NCBI GenBank assembly: GCA_003996215.1
Contig: QJPP01007592.1
Coordinates: forward strand, 62,001-126,000
Source: Jaltomata sinuosa
Taxonomy: Eukaryota; Streptophyta; Magnoliopsida; Solanales; Solanaceae
Direction of reading: 5' to 3'
Length of the DNA: 64,000 nt
Under the pieces are notes generated by a model that saw only the letters and a list, made by a program, of their open reading frames with translations, had not been told where the DNA came from and did no database searches. A program made the position numbers and the translations under genes. Shown here piece after piece: positions 1 to 11,011 of the stretch; the first letter of the stretch is position 1; the number at the start of each line of letters is the position of its first letter.

Positions 1-917
1 ATTGAGTGTAAAGAGTTACTAAATATAAAAAGCGACATTCTTTTCCAAATTGATAAAGAAAGTAAGACAAATAAATTGGAACGAAAAGAGTACTTTTTTT
101 TTACAATATACTTCTCAGTAGGACGTTCCAAGAAGACAATTCAATAATATGGTATTCAAATTCAGTTTATAATAGTAATGAAGATATCAAGATATAACTT
201 GAAATATCACACCTTCAAATGCCTCTTGTACCTCTTGCTAACTACTCCACAAGGATCAATTTTATGGAAATTTACACCGACTTCCTCCAAAGAAAATGTA
301 AAATGTAAAATTCAACTTCAAATACATTTTCTTGGGAAAAAAGTACACTCAAATACTGTTCAGACACCTAATGTATTACTTTAGATCTTTTATTGTTCTT
401 AATGTACCCATGTCCAAAAGACATGATATTAGTGCGACTTTTCCATGCAAATTCTTAGTACACTAAACAGCAGCCTCCTTAAAGCTAATCTTAAAATTTT
501 AGGGCAACATCAAACAAGTCATCTTTACAAAGCCTCTTTTGACCATTTTAGCACAATTGCATACAGCAAGACCAGTAAAAGGGATTAAAAACAAAGACAA
601 ACTGAACAGAATATTACTACTCAACTCGTATTCTCGTGCTACTCGTATTCTCGTGCTATCTGTCCTTTACAATATCGACCTGCTATCCAGACAACAATGG
701 AAAGGAAACACCGGTTTGATTCCAGATGAATCAACACCATTAGGCTAATCCATTTAATTCACAACTTTAGACCACACAACCCATGAACTAATACCATGCC
801 CATAAAAAGGGATGCGACAGTAGTGTAAAAGTATATACACTAGGAAACTATATCAACTAGTACCATTCTCATATAAAGGACTCTACTCCAAGTTGCATGG
901 CGATTGCTCGAACTTAC
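1..917. other. Downstream flank and probable 3' UTR of BPA1-like gene
   Basis: No protein-coding gene is recognisable here. The part next to 918 should hold the 3' UTR of the minus-strand gene that ends at 918. A 17-bp unit (ACTCGTATTCTCGTGCT) occurs twice in tandem at 624-657. The rest is AT-rich sequence without a recognised repeat. Confidence 0.5.
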
Positions 918-2983
918 TCATTTGTTAACGCCTCGGCTACCTAAATCAGCTGCAGCTTGAGCAGCTTTACTTAGTGCACCAGACATCCAAAGAGCTCCTT
1001 TGGAAAAGTAGCTACTGTTGACAACAGCAGTTGCAGCAGAGATGGCAGTTCTACCTGTAGCTGACACAGCTGATCTGGTGGTATCCGATATGTGATACCT
1101 CTGATCGACGGACCTGGCCACTTCAACCCCGGCACAGAACTTGTCGGTGAGGCCGATTCTCTCACTTAGATCAGCAACCTTGGAGACTGCAGTTGCTGAC
1201 AGTCCATGAGATTCGTCAAAAGCTTTGGCTTTTCCCAATGCACCTTTTCCAAGAACATACCCTTGAGATAGCATGGTTTTAACCACATCTTGAGTCAATG
1301 TTACAGCTTCCCCAGCAGAAGAAACAAAATAGCGTCCTTGGGAGTCATGCTGGAATTATAAATCCACTCATTAGAAATACACACCCCACCATTCATACAA
1401 AAATGAGTAGATAGGAAAGAAAAACATACACTTGAATGACTTTCTTCTTGAGGTTTCCATGATGAATGATTCCAATAGTCAAATTCATCTTGATAGTGAC
1501 CCCAGCTGGTTATGCACACACGTTGATCCAAAATGGTAGCACCCTAAAAGAAGTTAAATGTAAATGAGAATTATTCAATAAAAATATACATATTCAGGAA
1601 AACAATTGTTTGGTGCAAAAATAGAACTTACATCTCAGCAATAAATTATATTTATATGTAACTGAATCTAAGTGCATACAGAAAACAGCAGAATCAAAAC
1701 TATTTTGCATTCAAACACTAAGAAAAAACATTAGGAAAGTGACACAGAAATCATTCAGTTATACACCACAAGGAACCAGAATTAGGAACTGTCAAATTGA
1801 AGGCGGAATACAATTGCAGGCTGCTTATTCTGAGAAGTAAACCTTATTTACCATGTAGTACACTAGACCAATAAACAATCTGAAGGAACTTACACTCAGT
1901 AAGATAGCTGTTTCCAATGCATGAGGATTTCTAAATGTCACATAGGCGGTACTTGCATGTTCACCAGCTCTGCATTCTCAACCACGAGCATCACTCAATC
2001 AGCAACCAAAATTTTATATGCAGTAACTGACAGAAAAAGAAGGAATTGAAATACATGCTGTATGTTGTGAGACCAACTTGGCAGAAAGTTCCTCAATTAC
2101 ATGATTGATCATCACTAGAATAACAACTGAAATAGTAATGTTGATGGCAAGAGTAATTTGTAAACAGTTTGGTGGAGTAAAAGTTCCTGTGATGCTACAA
2201 GAAACTTCAGTGAAGCTCCACTATGATCTCTTCCAATTTCAATTGAAGTAAGTTTCAATAAAGAAAAGGCTGTGTAAACAGCTATTATCGTACTTTGGAA
2301 GGGCAAAAAGAAAGTAAAATCAGTACCATAAGTGAAATTCTCGCAGCTCTTCATTTGCTAGAGGATATTGCGACTCGTAATGGTCTAAGAATAAACTTAG
2401 TGAATTAGAGCTCCAGTTTTCCCAAAAATCAAATACTTCATGTCACAGAGAGGACCAAATTATAAAGAAACATAGATGCATATCACCTAACATCAAACCC
2501 CTTGTCATTTGCCCAACCCAAATATGGCATACTTGCTCTACAATAACATGCAAACATTTCAGAAGAATCAAAAGCTTTCAAGATTTTTAAAAAGAAAAAA
2601 GAAAAAGAAACAGGATAATAACCAAAATTTGTTTATCGTTCATATATCAATCTAAGTATATTACAAAAGATAAAATTGAGGGGTGCATTTGAACTTTAAG
2701 GAATTGAAAGAAAAGAATAATAGAGATAGATACATTTTTCGGAGTTCAAATATTGTGGTAAACTGATAATTTCCCTTCCATTCGTTTCTTTTCGTCCTAA
2801 ATCATCGACACGGAAATATATGGTATGATCAATAAAATTGTAATGCAATTCCAGATATTAAACCCACCTGACAATCTCAACATGTTCAATTGCCCCACAG
2901 AAACCAAAGAAATCATGAACATCCTTCTCAGTAGCATTAGGGGAAAGACCTGTAACTTCTGCTGTATAACCCCCTGGATTCAT
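918..2983 (-). CDS. RRM-containing BPA1-like protein (binding partner of ACD11)
   Basis: Four coding exons join to 738 nt, 245 residues plus stop: 2983-2868, 1969-1894, 1543-1430 and 1349-918. All introns are GT-AG: 2867-1970, 1893-1544 and 1429-1350. The product begins MNPGGYTAEV. An RNA-recognition-motif fold covers about residues 6-80, with an RNP2-like strand at 8-13 and an RNP1-like STAYVTF at 45-51. A conserved CITSWGHY segment follows at about 74-81. The C-terminal 140 residues are Ala/Ser/Lys-rich and helical, with the VVKTMLSQGYVLGK block typical of the family. Arabidopsis BPA1 binds the sphingolipid transfer protein ACD11 and its homologues dampen defence and cell death; that role is inferred here from family membership. 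The aromatic RNA contacts of RRMs are weak in this family, so RNA binding is uncertain. The start is the first Met of the conserved N terminus. The reading frame holds across every junction, so the gene looks intact. Confidence 0.88.
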
Positions 2984-3589
2984 ATCTGCTGATTTAACTC
3001 TGCTTTATGGACAAATTACCAAGAGCAAAGAAATTAGACATCAGATAAAGCGAAGTTTGTACAATTTAGGCCATCATCTGTACCGGAACCCAAACTATTA
3101 GGCCCGAATATTAGTATGTGATATATGCATGTTACGAGTATAACCATAAGCACCAAAGAAAAAGCAGAAAATCATTACATTCATACATCTAGTCATCTCC
3201 TATAAGAAGCTTGCAAATCTGATAAAATACTAAAGAAGAAATCAAACTAGTTGTTTTTGTTAATTACTTTCCTCCTCTTTCGATAACTTTTCATAGCCGT
3301 AGTTCGTACTCAAGTACCTTGCACCACACATACTAATCAAAGGACCACAAAGAACATATGAATTTCATGACAAAGAAGTCATTACCACATCACGTCTCAT
3401 ATTAAGATGTGACAAAATGTCCATCCAGCAGTCAAACCAAACACAAAGTAACTTTGTGAAAACAAAAGCTGCACTGTGTTATGGAATCTGGGTCAAAGAA
3501 ATCCGAAAAAGGAGGAAAGAAACATTTTGAGATCCTATTAAGGGAACTAACATCAAATCTCCAACTTCAATGCTTTTAAACATATCCAA

Positions 3590-3732
3590 TTAAAGGACAG
3601 CCCCGGTGCACTAAAGCTACCGCTATGCGCGGGATCCAGGGAAGGGTCAGACCACAAGGGTCTATTGTACGCAATTTTGCCCTGCATTTCTGCAAGAGGC
3701 TATTTCCACGGCTTGAACCCGTGACCTCCCGG
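3590..3732 (-). mobile_element. TS-type SINE, 5'-truncated
   Basis: Read on the minus strand, a B-box-like GGTTCAAGCCG at about 3716-3706 is followed by the body and the 3' end (ending CACCGGGGCTGTCC) typical of Solanaceae tRNA-derived SINEs. Flanks share CATATCCAA at 3581-3589 and 3733-3741, a probable target-site duplication. The A-box region is missing. Confidence 0.7.
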
Positions 3733-3936
3733 CATATCCAACTGACTAAATAAAACAAAAGTACTGAGCATCGAGCATCTAAAATGCCAAAATACAGAAA
3801 ATACAACAGATTATTAACAAGCAAGAATATATTCAGACTAATTGACAAAAGAGCCCCAATCTAGAAATCAATAAACAGACTTATACAGCAGGTTAAAAAA
3901 AAAAAAAAAACTAGCCATTTCTTCCTCCACACAGTA

Positions 3937-4165
3937 TTTCAGAATTAACATTATAATTCACAGGAACAGCTTCAAAACCTAAGTATTAAAACCCGAAGAC
4001 CTGCTTTTTCTTAATAGAGAACAGCTATAATGCTCAAACTACCAACAATTCAGAGCCATAATTTCCAATTACCTAAGCATAAATGATCTAAGAACATTAT
4101 TATGAATGTAATTATGCGATTTCTGCAAATCGAACAATCATTCAGCAAAAAGTTTCAAACTAACA
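3937..4165. repeat. Leader-intron tandem duplication, copy 1 (unfilled)
   Basis: This segment, from TTTCAGAATTAAC to CAAACTAACAGCA, aligns with 4347-4943. It lacks both SINEs present in copy 2 and so shows the empty sites for both insertions. Confidence 0.8.
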
Positions 4166-4214
4166 GCATTTCTGCAAGAGGTTGTTTCCACGGCTTGAAC
4201 TCGTGTGCTCCTGC
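4166..4214 (-). mobile_element. TS-type SINE fragment
   Basis: About 50 bp closely match 3687-3735, including the B-box region (CGAGTTCAAGCCGTGG on the minus strand). No ends or target duplication can be seen. Confidence 0.5.
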
Positions 4215-4237
4215 TTAATTATCAAACACTAGAAAAT

Positions 4238-4310
4238 AAATAAGAAACCCACTTGTTTTTTAAAAAAACATTTTCCTTCGTACCAAACATACCCAGTCTT
4301 ACCAAATTTT
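4238..4310. mobile_element. Terminal fragment of the ACATTTTCC/ACCAAACA fold-back family
   Basis: The sequence runs through AACATTTTCC to TACCAAACAT and matches one end of the large fold-back element at 11787-13022. The other end is missing. Confidence 0.4.
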
Positions 4311-4405
4311 GATTTTGGTTCACCCCATTAGTTCAATTTCATTTTCTTTCAGAATTAACTCTAGTAATTCACACGAAAAACTTCAAAACCTAACTACTAA
4401 CACCC

Positions 4406-4620
4406 GCACCCAAGGGTGTGGCCTAGTGGTCAATGAAGTGGGTTAAAGAGCCATGAGCGGAGGCAAAAAACACTAGGTGATTCTTCCCATTTGTTCTAGC
4501 CTTGGTGGACAGAGTTACCTGGTACCTGTTGCTGGTGGGAGGTGGTAGGTATCCCGTGGATTTAGTCGAAGTGTGCGAAAGCTGGCTCGGACACCACGGT
4601 CATCAAAAAAACAAAAAAAG
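4406..4620 (+). mobile_element. SolS-type SINE, full length
   Basis: It begins with a tRNA-like head (GGTGTGGCCTAGTGGTC, A-box region), runs through a body ending GACACCACGGTCATC and finishes in an A-rich tail. A perfect 13-bp target-site duplication, ACTACTAACACCC, lies at 4393-4405 and 4621-4633. The head lacks a clear B box and may have a small internal deletion. Confidence 0.88.
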
Positions 4621-4676
4621 ACTACTAACACCCAGAAAGATCTCATGTTTTTCTTAATAGCAAACAACTATAATGC

Positions 4677-4795
4677 GTGGGGAATCTTAGTAGCTCAGTT
4701 GAACCAACTACCTGAACTTTCACCTTATTGGTGAGGGTTCGATTTCCCATTTCGTCCTCCCCTCCCCCAATTTTATTTTATTTTTTTAAAAAAAA
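4677..4795 (+). mobile_element. Short tRNA-derived SINE
   Basis: It has an A-box TAGCTCAGTTGAACC at about 4691 and a B-box GGGTTCGATTTCC at 4735-4747, as in tRNA promoters, then a pyrimidine-rich stretch and a poly(A) tail. The target-site duplication AACTATAATGC lies at 4666-4676 and 4796-4806. At about 119 bp it is shorter than the other SINEs here. Confidence 0.82.
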
Positions 4796-5150
4796 AACTA
4801 TAATGCTCAAACTACCAACAATTTAAAACCGTAATTTCCAATTATCTAAGACGTAAATGATCTAAAAATCATAATTATGGATGTAATTATGCGATTTATG
4901 CAAATCGAACAATCATTAAGCAAAAAGATTCAAACTAATAGCACTCCAATTTTACTTTTCTTTTCCCTCAAAGTCAGAAGAAAAAACCATAGAATAACAC
5001 ACAATTTACTGAAGGGAAAGAAAACCTAGAAATCAAAGTTCACAAATGCGAGACATACCTTCTGTGGGTTGAGAATTGAGATGAAAGAGTGAGATAAAAG
5101 AAAAGAGTCGGTGTGAAAACTGAAAAAATGAAGTTGCTGTATTCGGTTTT

Positions 5151-5640
5151 GGCAGCGTATGTATGAAGTATCTTTTGTTGGTGAGCACCACACTTACGGG
5201 TCGTTTGGTAATTAGACTAAATTATCTTGAGTTTATAATCTTGAAATTAGACTATTTTATACTATATGTGAGGTGATATTAAATAATTTCATGTAGAGTC
5301 AAATAACATGTGATATTTCAAGACTAAGTTTGGTATTAGACTTATACCATATTTAGTTGATATATAAATTAATCTACGATAAATTTATATCATTAATTAA
5401 ATATGATATAAATTTGGTACCAAATTTAATCATGAATATCCCACATTATCTCGTGTACTATAATACTTTACTCGGTATCTCATACCTGCATTAAAGATCC
5501 ATTAAATTTGAATTTACTATCAATATAGATTGTAATGAGATAATTAAGGTCCTTTCACCCTTAACTACAAGTCTCGAGTTCAATATGAAAAAAAAAATGC
5601 TGTTAAAAGTGTTGCCCCGAATGAGCCCAATATCTTTTCC
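5151..5640. promoter_or_regulatory. Upstream flank of the BPA1-like gene with a MITE-like insertion
   Basis: The promoter of the minus-strand gene should lie here, but no clear TATA box is visible. From about 5195 the sequence starts GGGTCGTTTGGT, the typical end of a Solanaceae MITE family, and continues with AT-rich partly self-complementary sequence to about 5460. A matching opposite end was not found, so the element is probably truncated. Confidence 0.35.
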
Positions 5641-6699
5641 ACTTTTAAAAGAACCAAACCATGAACTGCACGGAGTTTTTCCAAGGATTATTAATTAATT
5701 TAAATTGTGATATTGTTTGTTTGACCATATTACATCATGTTGATTCAATAATAATGTAATTGTCATCTTATTTTTAATGTAAATATAATGAATATAATAA
5801 CATAAACTTTATAAAAAAATTGTAGAAAAATATAAATTTATATGTGCAATCATCGAATAATATTTTGATAAAACAAAAATACTAGATTAAATAAATTTTG
5901 ATACAAACAACTATGAGAATATATCATGATTGAAAACAAATAAGAATGCATTATAATTAATAACTATTTAATACTCTCTCAAATTAAATTATGAAAAAAA
6001 CATCTTTATTTATTCTTTGCATATACATATTTTTTAATCTTTACTTATTATTTTCTTTTCTTCAATACTATATTCTTTAATTTTTAGTTATTATTTTTTC
6101 TCTAAAATTTTCCAGTAAATTTTATTTAAACATTTGAACTATGACTTATTTCAATTGAGCAATTGGACACATAATAAAGTATTCCTGTTAAATTTATGCG
6201 ATTTAAATTTTGAAAAGAAAAAAAAAATACACGTGTTATCAAGTGTCTATTGGATAGTCTAGTTAATCACATAGATTTTTTCTTTTTTTATCCCTTTTTA
6301 GAAATTCTCATCCTTTTTTACCCCTTTGAATGAGAGTGTTTACCATCCGAACATCTCTCTTATTTTTTATTTTTTTTTTATTTTTTAACGAGACAATCAC
6401 TTAAAAAACACAAATTTGATTACCTACCAATACGCACGCAGAATACAAACAAACTACACCGGGTTTTCTTATCCGAAAACATCAAGAGCTGCTAAAATAC
6501 GCTAATACTATACTAACAAAAAAAAAAAAAAGACCAAAAAAAAAAGGGGACACCTTAATAACAAGAAGCTTTTGAATGGATTGAGTCTATCTTGGCTGGT
6601 CTTTAATATTCACTTCTATTGCTTTTTTAATAAAAATTTATGGACTAAAGTATCTTTATGTACCTTATTATTCAGTACAAATTTAAATAACTTTTGGAT
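5641..6699. other. AT-rich intergenic DNA, no gene seen
   Basis: Long A/T tracts. No open frame, RNA gene or recognised transposon end could be supported. Confidence 0.5.
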
Positions 6700-7010
6700 A
6701 GCTTGATATAAGTTCCGTAGAAATTAAGTTCATTAATTTTGTGTAGTATTTCTATGGTCTAATTCGCTTGGCATAAGTTTAGAGAATTTTTGTCTCGCTA
6801 GGCATGAGTTCCATAAAAATTAAGTTATGCCTTTTACGACACAATTTGTGGGTTCTAAAAGTGAACTTTTGTCTCGTTCGACATAAGTTCTGTACGATTT
6901 AAGTTATGTGATACAACATATAACTTGTGGGTTCTAAAACTAAACTTTTGCCTCGCTCAACATAAGATATGTAAGAATAAAGTTACGCAGTATGATATAA
7001 TTTGTGAAAT
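6700..7010. repeat. Tandem repeat, 79-bp unit, about 4 diverged copies
   Basis: The key TTTTG(T/C)CTCG recurs with TGTCTCG/TGCCTCG starting at 6791, 6870 and 6949, exactly 79 bp apart. Each is followed by a (CG)ACATAAGTT-like core and TTTGTGGGTTCTAAAA. A more diverged unit precedes them from about 6700. Confidence 0.75.
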
Positions 7011-7309
7011 ATTATGACGCACAAATATAAACTTTGTATTCCACAAAAAGTTTAATGGTTCGGAGATTCTGTTGTAGTGAAATCGATGCAAATTAAAGGG
7101 TAGCAAAGTAGAGGAAGAAATTCCAATTCAAATGTAAATTCATGGTTGATGGAAATCCAAATAAAATTTTACTGTTTTACCCTAACTTTGCAAATTTGTG
7201 TTGTCACCATATTTGCTGAAAATCCAAATTACATTACCCTGATTTGCACATTTGTGTTGTATTTCAAGTTCATATATTGTAAAGATTCAACAATGTGTTG
7301 TATTTCAGC

Positions 7310-7880
7310 ATAAACATATCCAGTGTAATCTCACAAGTGGGGTCTGAGGAGTGTAGTGTGTTTGTAGACCTTACCCCTACCTTGGGAGGTAGAGAGACTA
7401 TTTTCAATATACCTTTGGCCCAAGAAAATAACAAAAGTGAAGAAACAAACAAGGCATGACAAAGCATTCTGAAAAAAGAACAATAACTACAACAAAATAA
7501 TATGATAATCAAAATACAAAAAACAAAGTAACAGAGATCGAAGAAACCCTAAACTACAAGTGTAATACTATGACTACTAATATGAAAGAATAAGCGAGAC
7601 AACACTTCACTACCTGCTAATCGTCTACCTTAATTTGCGTTCTTCATAATCTCCTATCTAAACTCATGTGTTCGTTAAGCCGAAGTTGTGTCATTTTCTG
7701 TCTAATCAACTCTCTCCAATACTTTTTCGGCCTACCTCTACATCTTATGAAACCATCCATAGTCAACCTTTCAGTATATGCTCTTTTGCATTTTTCTTGC
7801 AGTATTGTGTAATTTGTTTCCCCCTGATGCAAGAGTGTGCATAGTGGTCTGTCATCATGGGTGAACAGGGAAACCATAGA
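7310..7880 (-). pseudogene. LINE (non-LTR retrotransposon) 3' fragment
   Basis: On the minus strand, residues around GRPKKYWRELIRQKMTQLRL (about 7760-7690) match the extreme C terminus of a common plant LINE reverse transcriptase, which typically reads RGRPKKxWxEVIRQDM. The 3' untranslated region continues to about 7310 and contains the hallmark of this family (on the plus strand, GACCTTACCCCTACCTTGGG). It is 5'-truncated; the reverse transcriptase domain is absent. Confidence 0.65.
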
Positions 7881-8103
7881 ATCTTAATGGTCTTTGATTA
7901 ATTCTTCCATCCCAAATCCCAATTTTGGTGGTGTAAATCACATATACTATCTATCATAGTTCTTGATTAATAAGGAAGGCCACAAGATCAGTAAGCATAG
8001 CCACCACTGATTAAGTGGTCTTTATTGAATATGATTGGTAAGAGTTTAATTTTTCTGTTGCCTGGCATGGATAATCTAGTTTTGACCTTACCAGGAAGGG
8101 ACT

Positions 8104-8189
8104 TAGTTACCTGGTATCCGTTGCTAGTAGGAGGTGACAGGTATTCCGTACACACAAGCTAGCCCAAATACCACGGTTATAAAAAAAAC
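8104..8189 (+). mobile_element. SolS-type SINE, 5'-truncated
   Basis: It matches the 3' half of the SINE at 4406-4620, from TACCTGGTA through ACCACGGTTAT to poly(A). The target-site duplication GGAAGGGACT lies at 8094-8103 and 8190-8199. Confidence 0.8.
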
Positions 8190-8343
8190 GGAAGGGACTC
8201 AGTTTTGGTCAGCAAAAGAAAGAAAAATAGTCAAAAGAGAGTGAAATTGAGGGAGATCTATATATAAGAGCTTAAATTTGTTATAATGAGATATGTGTGC
8301 TCTTTATGAATTCATTTTTATTGTTGTTTTGTACGAATTTCAG

Positions 8344-9072
8344 GTGGTAGTTATGACTCATGCTTATCAGAATCGTTATGGAGTAAGATATGTGTCATGC
8401 AAAACACATTGCCAATCTTCTTTGGAACACTTCCAATTATACAAGGACAGTTCTGATTAGGGAGAAGATATCGTTGTTACATGGACATCAAGCCTTCTCA
8501 AACTTATGTCACGAAACCATGTGTTAAAAAGTTGTATTTACTGATCATTCTCTCTATTGTTTTGCGGTTGTTGGAAGCATTCACATGAATAAGGTACTGC
8601 AATTTACTCTAGCCGATGTGATGCAGGCTAGAGAATACAGTTTTAAGGTCTGGTCTGCCACCTGAAAAGGTTTATGTTATTCCAAATGCTGTGGACATGG
8701 CCGTGTCTAAGCCTGCTACAGAGCGACTCAGCAGGGATGAAATTGTTCTTGTTGTGCTAAGTAGGTTGGTGTATAGGAAATGAGCAGATTTACTTGTTGA
8801 AGTTATCTCTGAAGTATGTCGTTTGCATACAAATGTAAGTGTTCTTCATCATCATGGTCCTCGTTAAAAAACTAAGTCTGTTGATTTTGACCTTGCTTGT
8901 GCATTCTGAACTTTGGCAACTCACTTGGCTATGCATTTGCTAAGGTTCGGTTCACTGTTGGAGGAGATGGACTCAAACGAGTGCGTTTGGAAGAAATGAG
9001 GGGAAAACACTCTCTTCAAGATCGAGTTGACATGTTGGATGCTGTCCCTCATGCTAAAGTACGGTCTATACG
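8344..9072 (+). pseudogene. PIG-A (GPI-GlcNAc transferase catalytic subunit) pseudogene fragment
   Basis: PIG-A transfers GlcNAc to phosphatidylinositol in the ER, the first step of GPI-anchor synthesis. Two exon remnants are recognisable. The first, about 8344-8834, starts after an intact acceptor (TTTCAG) with VVVMTHAY and includes LRSGLPPEKVYVIPNAVD and ERLSRDEIVLVVLSRLV. The second, from 8945, includes GGDG, KRVRLEEMR and KHSLQDRVDML. They are separated by a 110-bp intron with donor GTAAGT at 8835. The first exon has several stops and frameshifts, and upstream exons and the C-terminal half are missing, so it cannot make an enzyme. The retained intron points to a genomic duplication rather than retroposition. 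A SINE fragment abuts the 3' end. Confidence 0.82.
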
Positions 9073-9128
9073 GCCCTTCTCCCTACCCTATGCATAGCGG
9101 GAGCTTAGTGCACTGGGCTGCCCTTTAT
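9073..9128 (+). mobile_element. TS-type SINE 3' fragment
   Basis: GCATAGCGGGAGCTTAGTGC followed by the GGGCTGCCCTTT end matches the SINE at 3590-3732 in sense orientation. It may be responsible for truncating the PIG-A pseudogene. Confidence 0.5.
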
Positions 9129-9966
9129 ATTTTTGAACATGCGTGTAACATTCAATCATTTCTGTGTACAACCTACAACTTATAGCTTTTCTGTTCTTTA
9201 AAATCCCTCTATTTTGACATCTGTCTCAGATTTATTTTTACGCAAAATTCTTGAAAGCTTCTCTGTTTTTGCTTGGCTCATTGAGAGATTGTTTAGAATC
9301 ATGCTTTTCAATTCGACATTTTCTTTCCATCATCAGTAATTCTTTGGTGGTGGGTACTTTTGCAAAGTTTCAATAAGATATGGTTACCAGAGAGTAATCT
9401 GTCGGGCTTTGTCCGTAGAAACCTCCTCTTTCTTTTCTTTTGTTGCCTTCAAAGACTTGGTAGTGCAAAGTTTTTCTTGTCTTTAATACACAACAAACGT
9501 ACACAAAAGTCTATGTTAATCCACTGAAATATGATACTTGTTTGTAATGCAAAGTTTCGCTTATTCTGATACTACTAGTCTGTTTGTTGAAGGTAAAAAA
9601 CTTGAAAGTTGAAATGCTAACCTGTGCTTTGAAATGCTCCAATCCACCTTTGTTAGATCGATTATCAAGGTATGCCACAACGCTGAAGGTAAATAATGGC
9701 TTGTCAAGGGATGTCATTACCTTAATGCATAAAATCAAATAATTTTATGCTGATCTCTCTCTTTTGGTAGTAAAAGGCCCTCTTGTCTATAATGTATATA
9801 ATCTTAAACAAGTATTATTTGAGCAGAATACAGCCGCTTTTGTGTTTCTTCTGAGGGCTTAAATTTGTTGTTCAAGTAAAGATCAGATAATTGAGTTGCA
9901 GCATAAAGTTTTCTGGATTCTTGTATCCTCCATTTGATGTCCTAGATTGTGCATAAAAAGGTGTAC
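9129..9966. other. No recognised feature
   Basis: Unannotated sequence downstream of the PIG-A pseudogene. It may include decayed intron sequence of that gene, but no exon could be identified. Confidence 0.4.
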
Positions 9967-9982
9967 ACTAAGTTTACATGTC

Positions 9983-10083
9983 TCCTGATCTCTACCCCGC
10001 AAAGGCAGGGATAAGGTCCGTGTACATCCTACCCTGCACAGACCCCACGTGTCGGATTACACTGGGTATGTTGTTGTTGTTGT
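9983..10083 (+). mobile_element. TS-type SINE or LINE 3' end with (TTG)n tail
   Basis: It has the Solanaceae element tail: TCTCTACC, ATAAGGTCCGTGTACA, CAGACCCCACGTGTCGGATT, CACTGGGTATG, then TTG repeats. A perfect 16-bp target-site duplication (ACTAAGTTTACATGTC) lies at 9967-9982 and 10084-10099, so this 101-bp piece inserted as a 5'-truncated copy. Confidence 0.85.
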
Positions 10084-10099
10084 ACTAAGTTTACATGTC

Positions 10100-10671
10100 A
10101 ACTTGTAAGCCTTCAGTGTCCTCAGACTTTGGGAAGCATGTATGCTAGATTCAACACTGAACCTTGTAGGCTTTCAGGCAGTTGAACATTTTCATTTCGA
10201 GCTGTCCTCTTGATTGTTTATTAATTAAGCAATGATTATCCACAACAGAGGCAGCTCTGTAACTTTTTAAATAATGTTTTGAGCATGAATAATCATATTT
10301 TGATGTAAGTTTCTCTACTTTTTAGTATACTCTTTGTATATTGGGTTTTTCCAACATTGATAAGATGATTTACCTCATAAAAAAAATCGTTGTTGTCACT
10401 CAAATGTTTATACTCCAGTGCTAATTAAACTGATTCCTCAACTGAATTCACTAACAACTAACTCTAATCTTGATTTCCTAACTACTATTTTCCTTTGTAC
10501 ATGACTTTATTCTCCTAGGTAGAGATAATTTTGTTTAACATGTGATGTTTTCGTATAAGACTACTTAGTATGTGTCTCTATATTAATTAACCTTTGGTAA
10601 AATTAAATCAAGATGGCAGGATTGTTTACGCACTTAATATATATCATACTTCAATATAATGTGTAGATGTT
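10100..10671. other. No recognised feature
   Basis: AT-rich intergenic DNA between a SINE and a hAT MITE. Nothing could be supported. Confidence 0.4.
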
Positions 10672-10679
10672 GATTTAGG

Positions 10680-11003
10680 TAGAGGTCACAAATGGGCGGT
10701 TTGGGCTGAATTATCAAATGAGCTGGTTATTAACCCACCAAAGTTTTACTTGGGCTAAAATGTGCGGGTCAAAATGAGCTAGAATCATAACCCAATCCGT
10801 TCAACTTGACCAACTTTTGAGACATAAAAACGAGTTTCGCGGGTTGATTTGGGCATGTTTATGGGTTTATTTGGGCTAATAGCAGCTCATGGATCAAAAT
10901 GGGTTGTCACCCAAATCAGCCCAGATGAAAATCATGCCCAACCCGTTAAAAGTTGGACAGGTTGGGCGGGTTATACATTGTTGGATCATTTTTGCCACCT
11001 CTA
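10680..11003. mobile_element. hAT-type MITE
   Basis: Ends TAGAGGTCACAAA and (inverted) TAGAGGTGGCAAA form terminal inverted repeats. A perfect 8-bp target-site duplication GATTTAGG lies at 10672-10679 and 11004-11011. Length 324 bp. The interior is rich in GGGCTG/GGGTTG-type words. There is no transposase, so it is non-autonomous. Confidence 0.9.
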
Positions 11004-11011
11004 GATTTAGG

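Larger units (their letters stand above)
4347..4943. repeat. Leader-intron tandem duplication, copy 2 (filled by two SINEs)
   Basis: Diverged second copy of 3937-4165. Removing the SINEs at 4406-4620 and 4677-4795, with one target copy each, restores collinearity with copy 1. Confidence 0.8.
3000..5150 (-). other. 5' UTR exon and 2-kb leader intron of the BPA1-like gene
   Basis: On the minus strand a consensus donor AG|GTATGT lies at 5060-5053, after CT-rich sequence that looks like a plant leader. An acceptor CAG at 3002-3000 precedes the start codon by 16 nt. The predicted non-coding exon is about 5150-5059, with its 5' end unknown, and the intron is 5058-3000. The intron is loaded with SINEs and a tandem duplication, listed separately. 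RNA data would be needed to confirm this exon. Confidence 0.6.
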
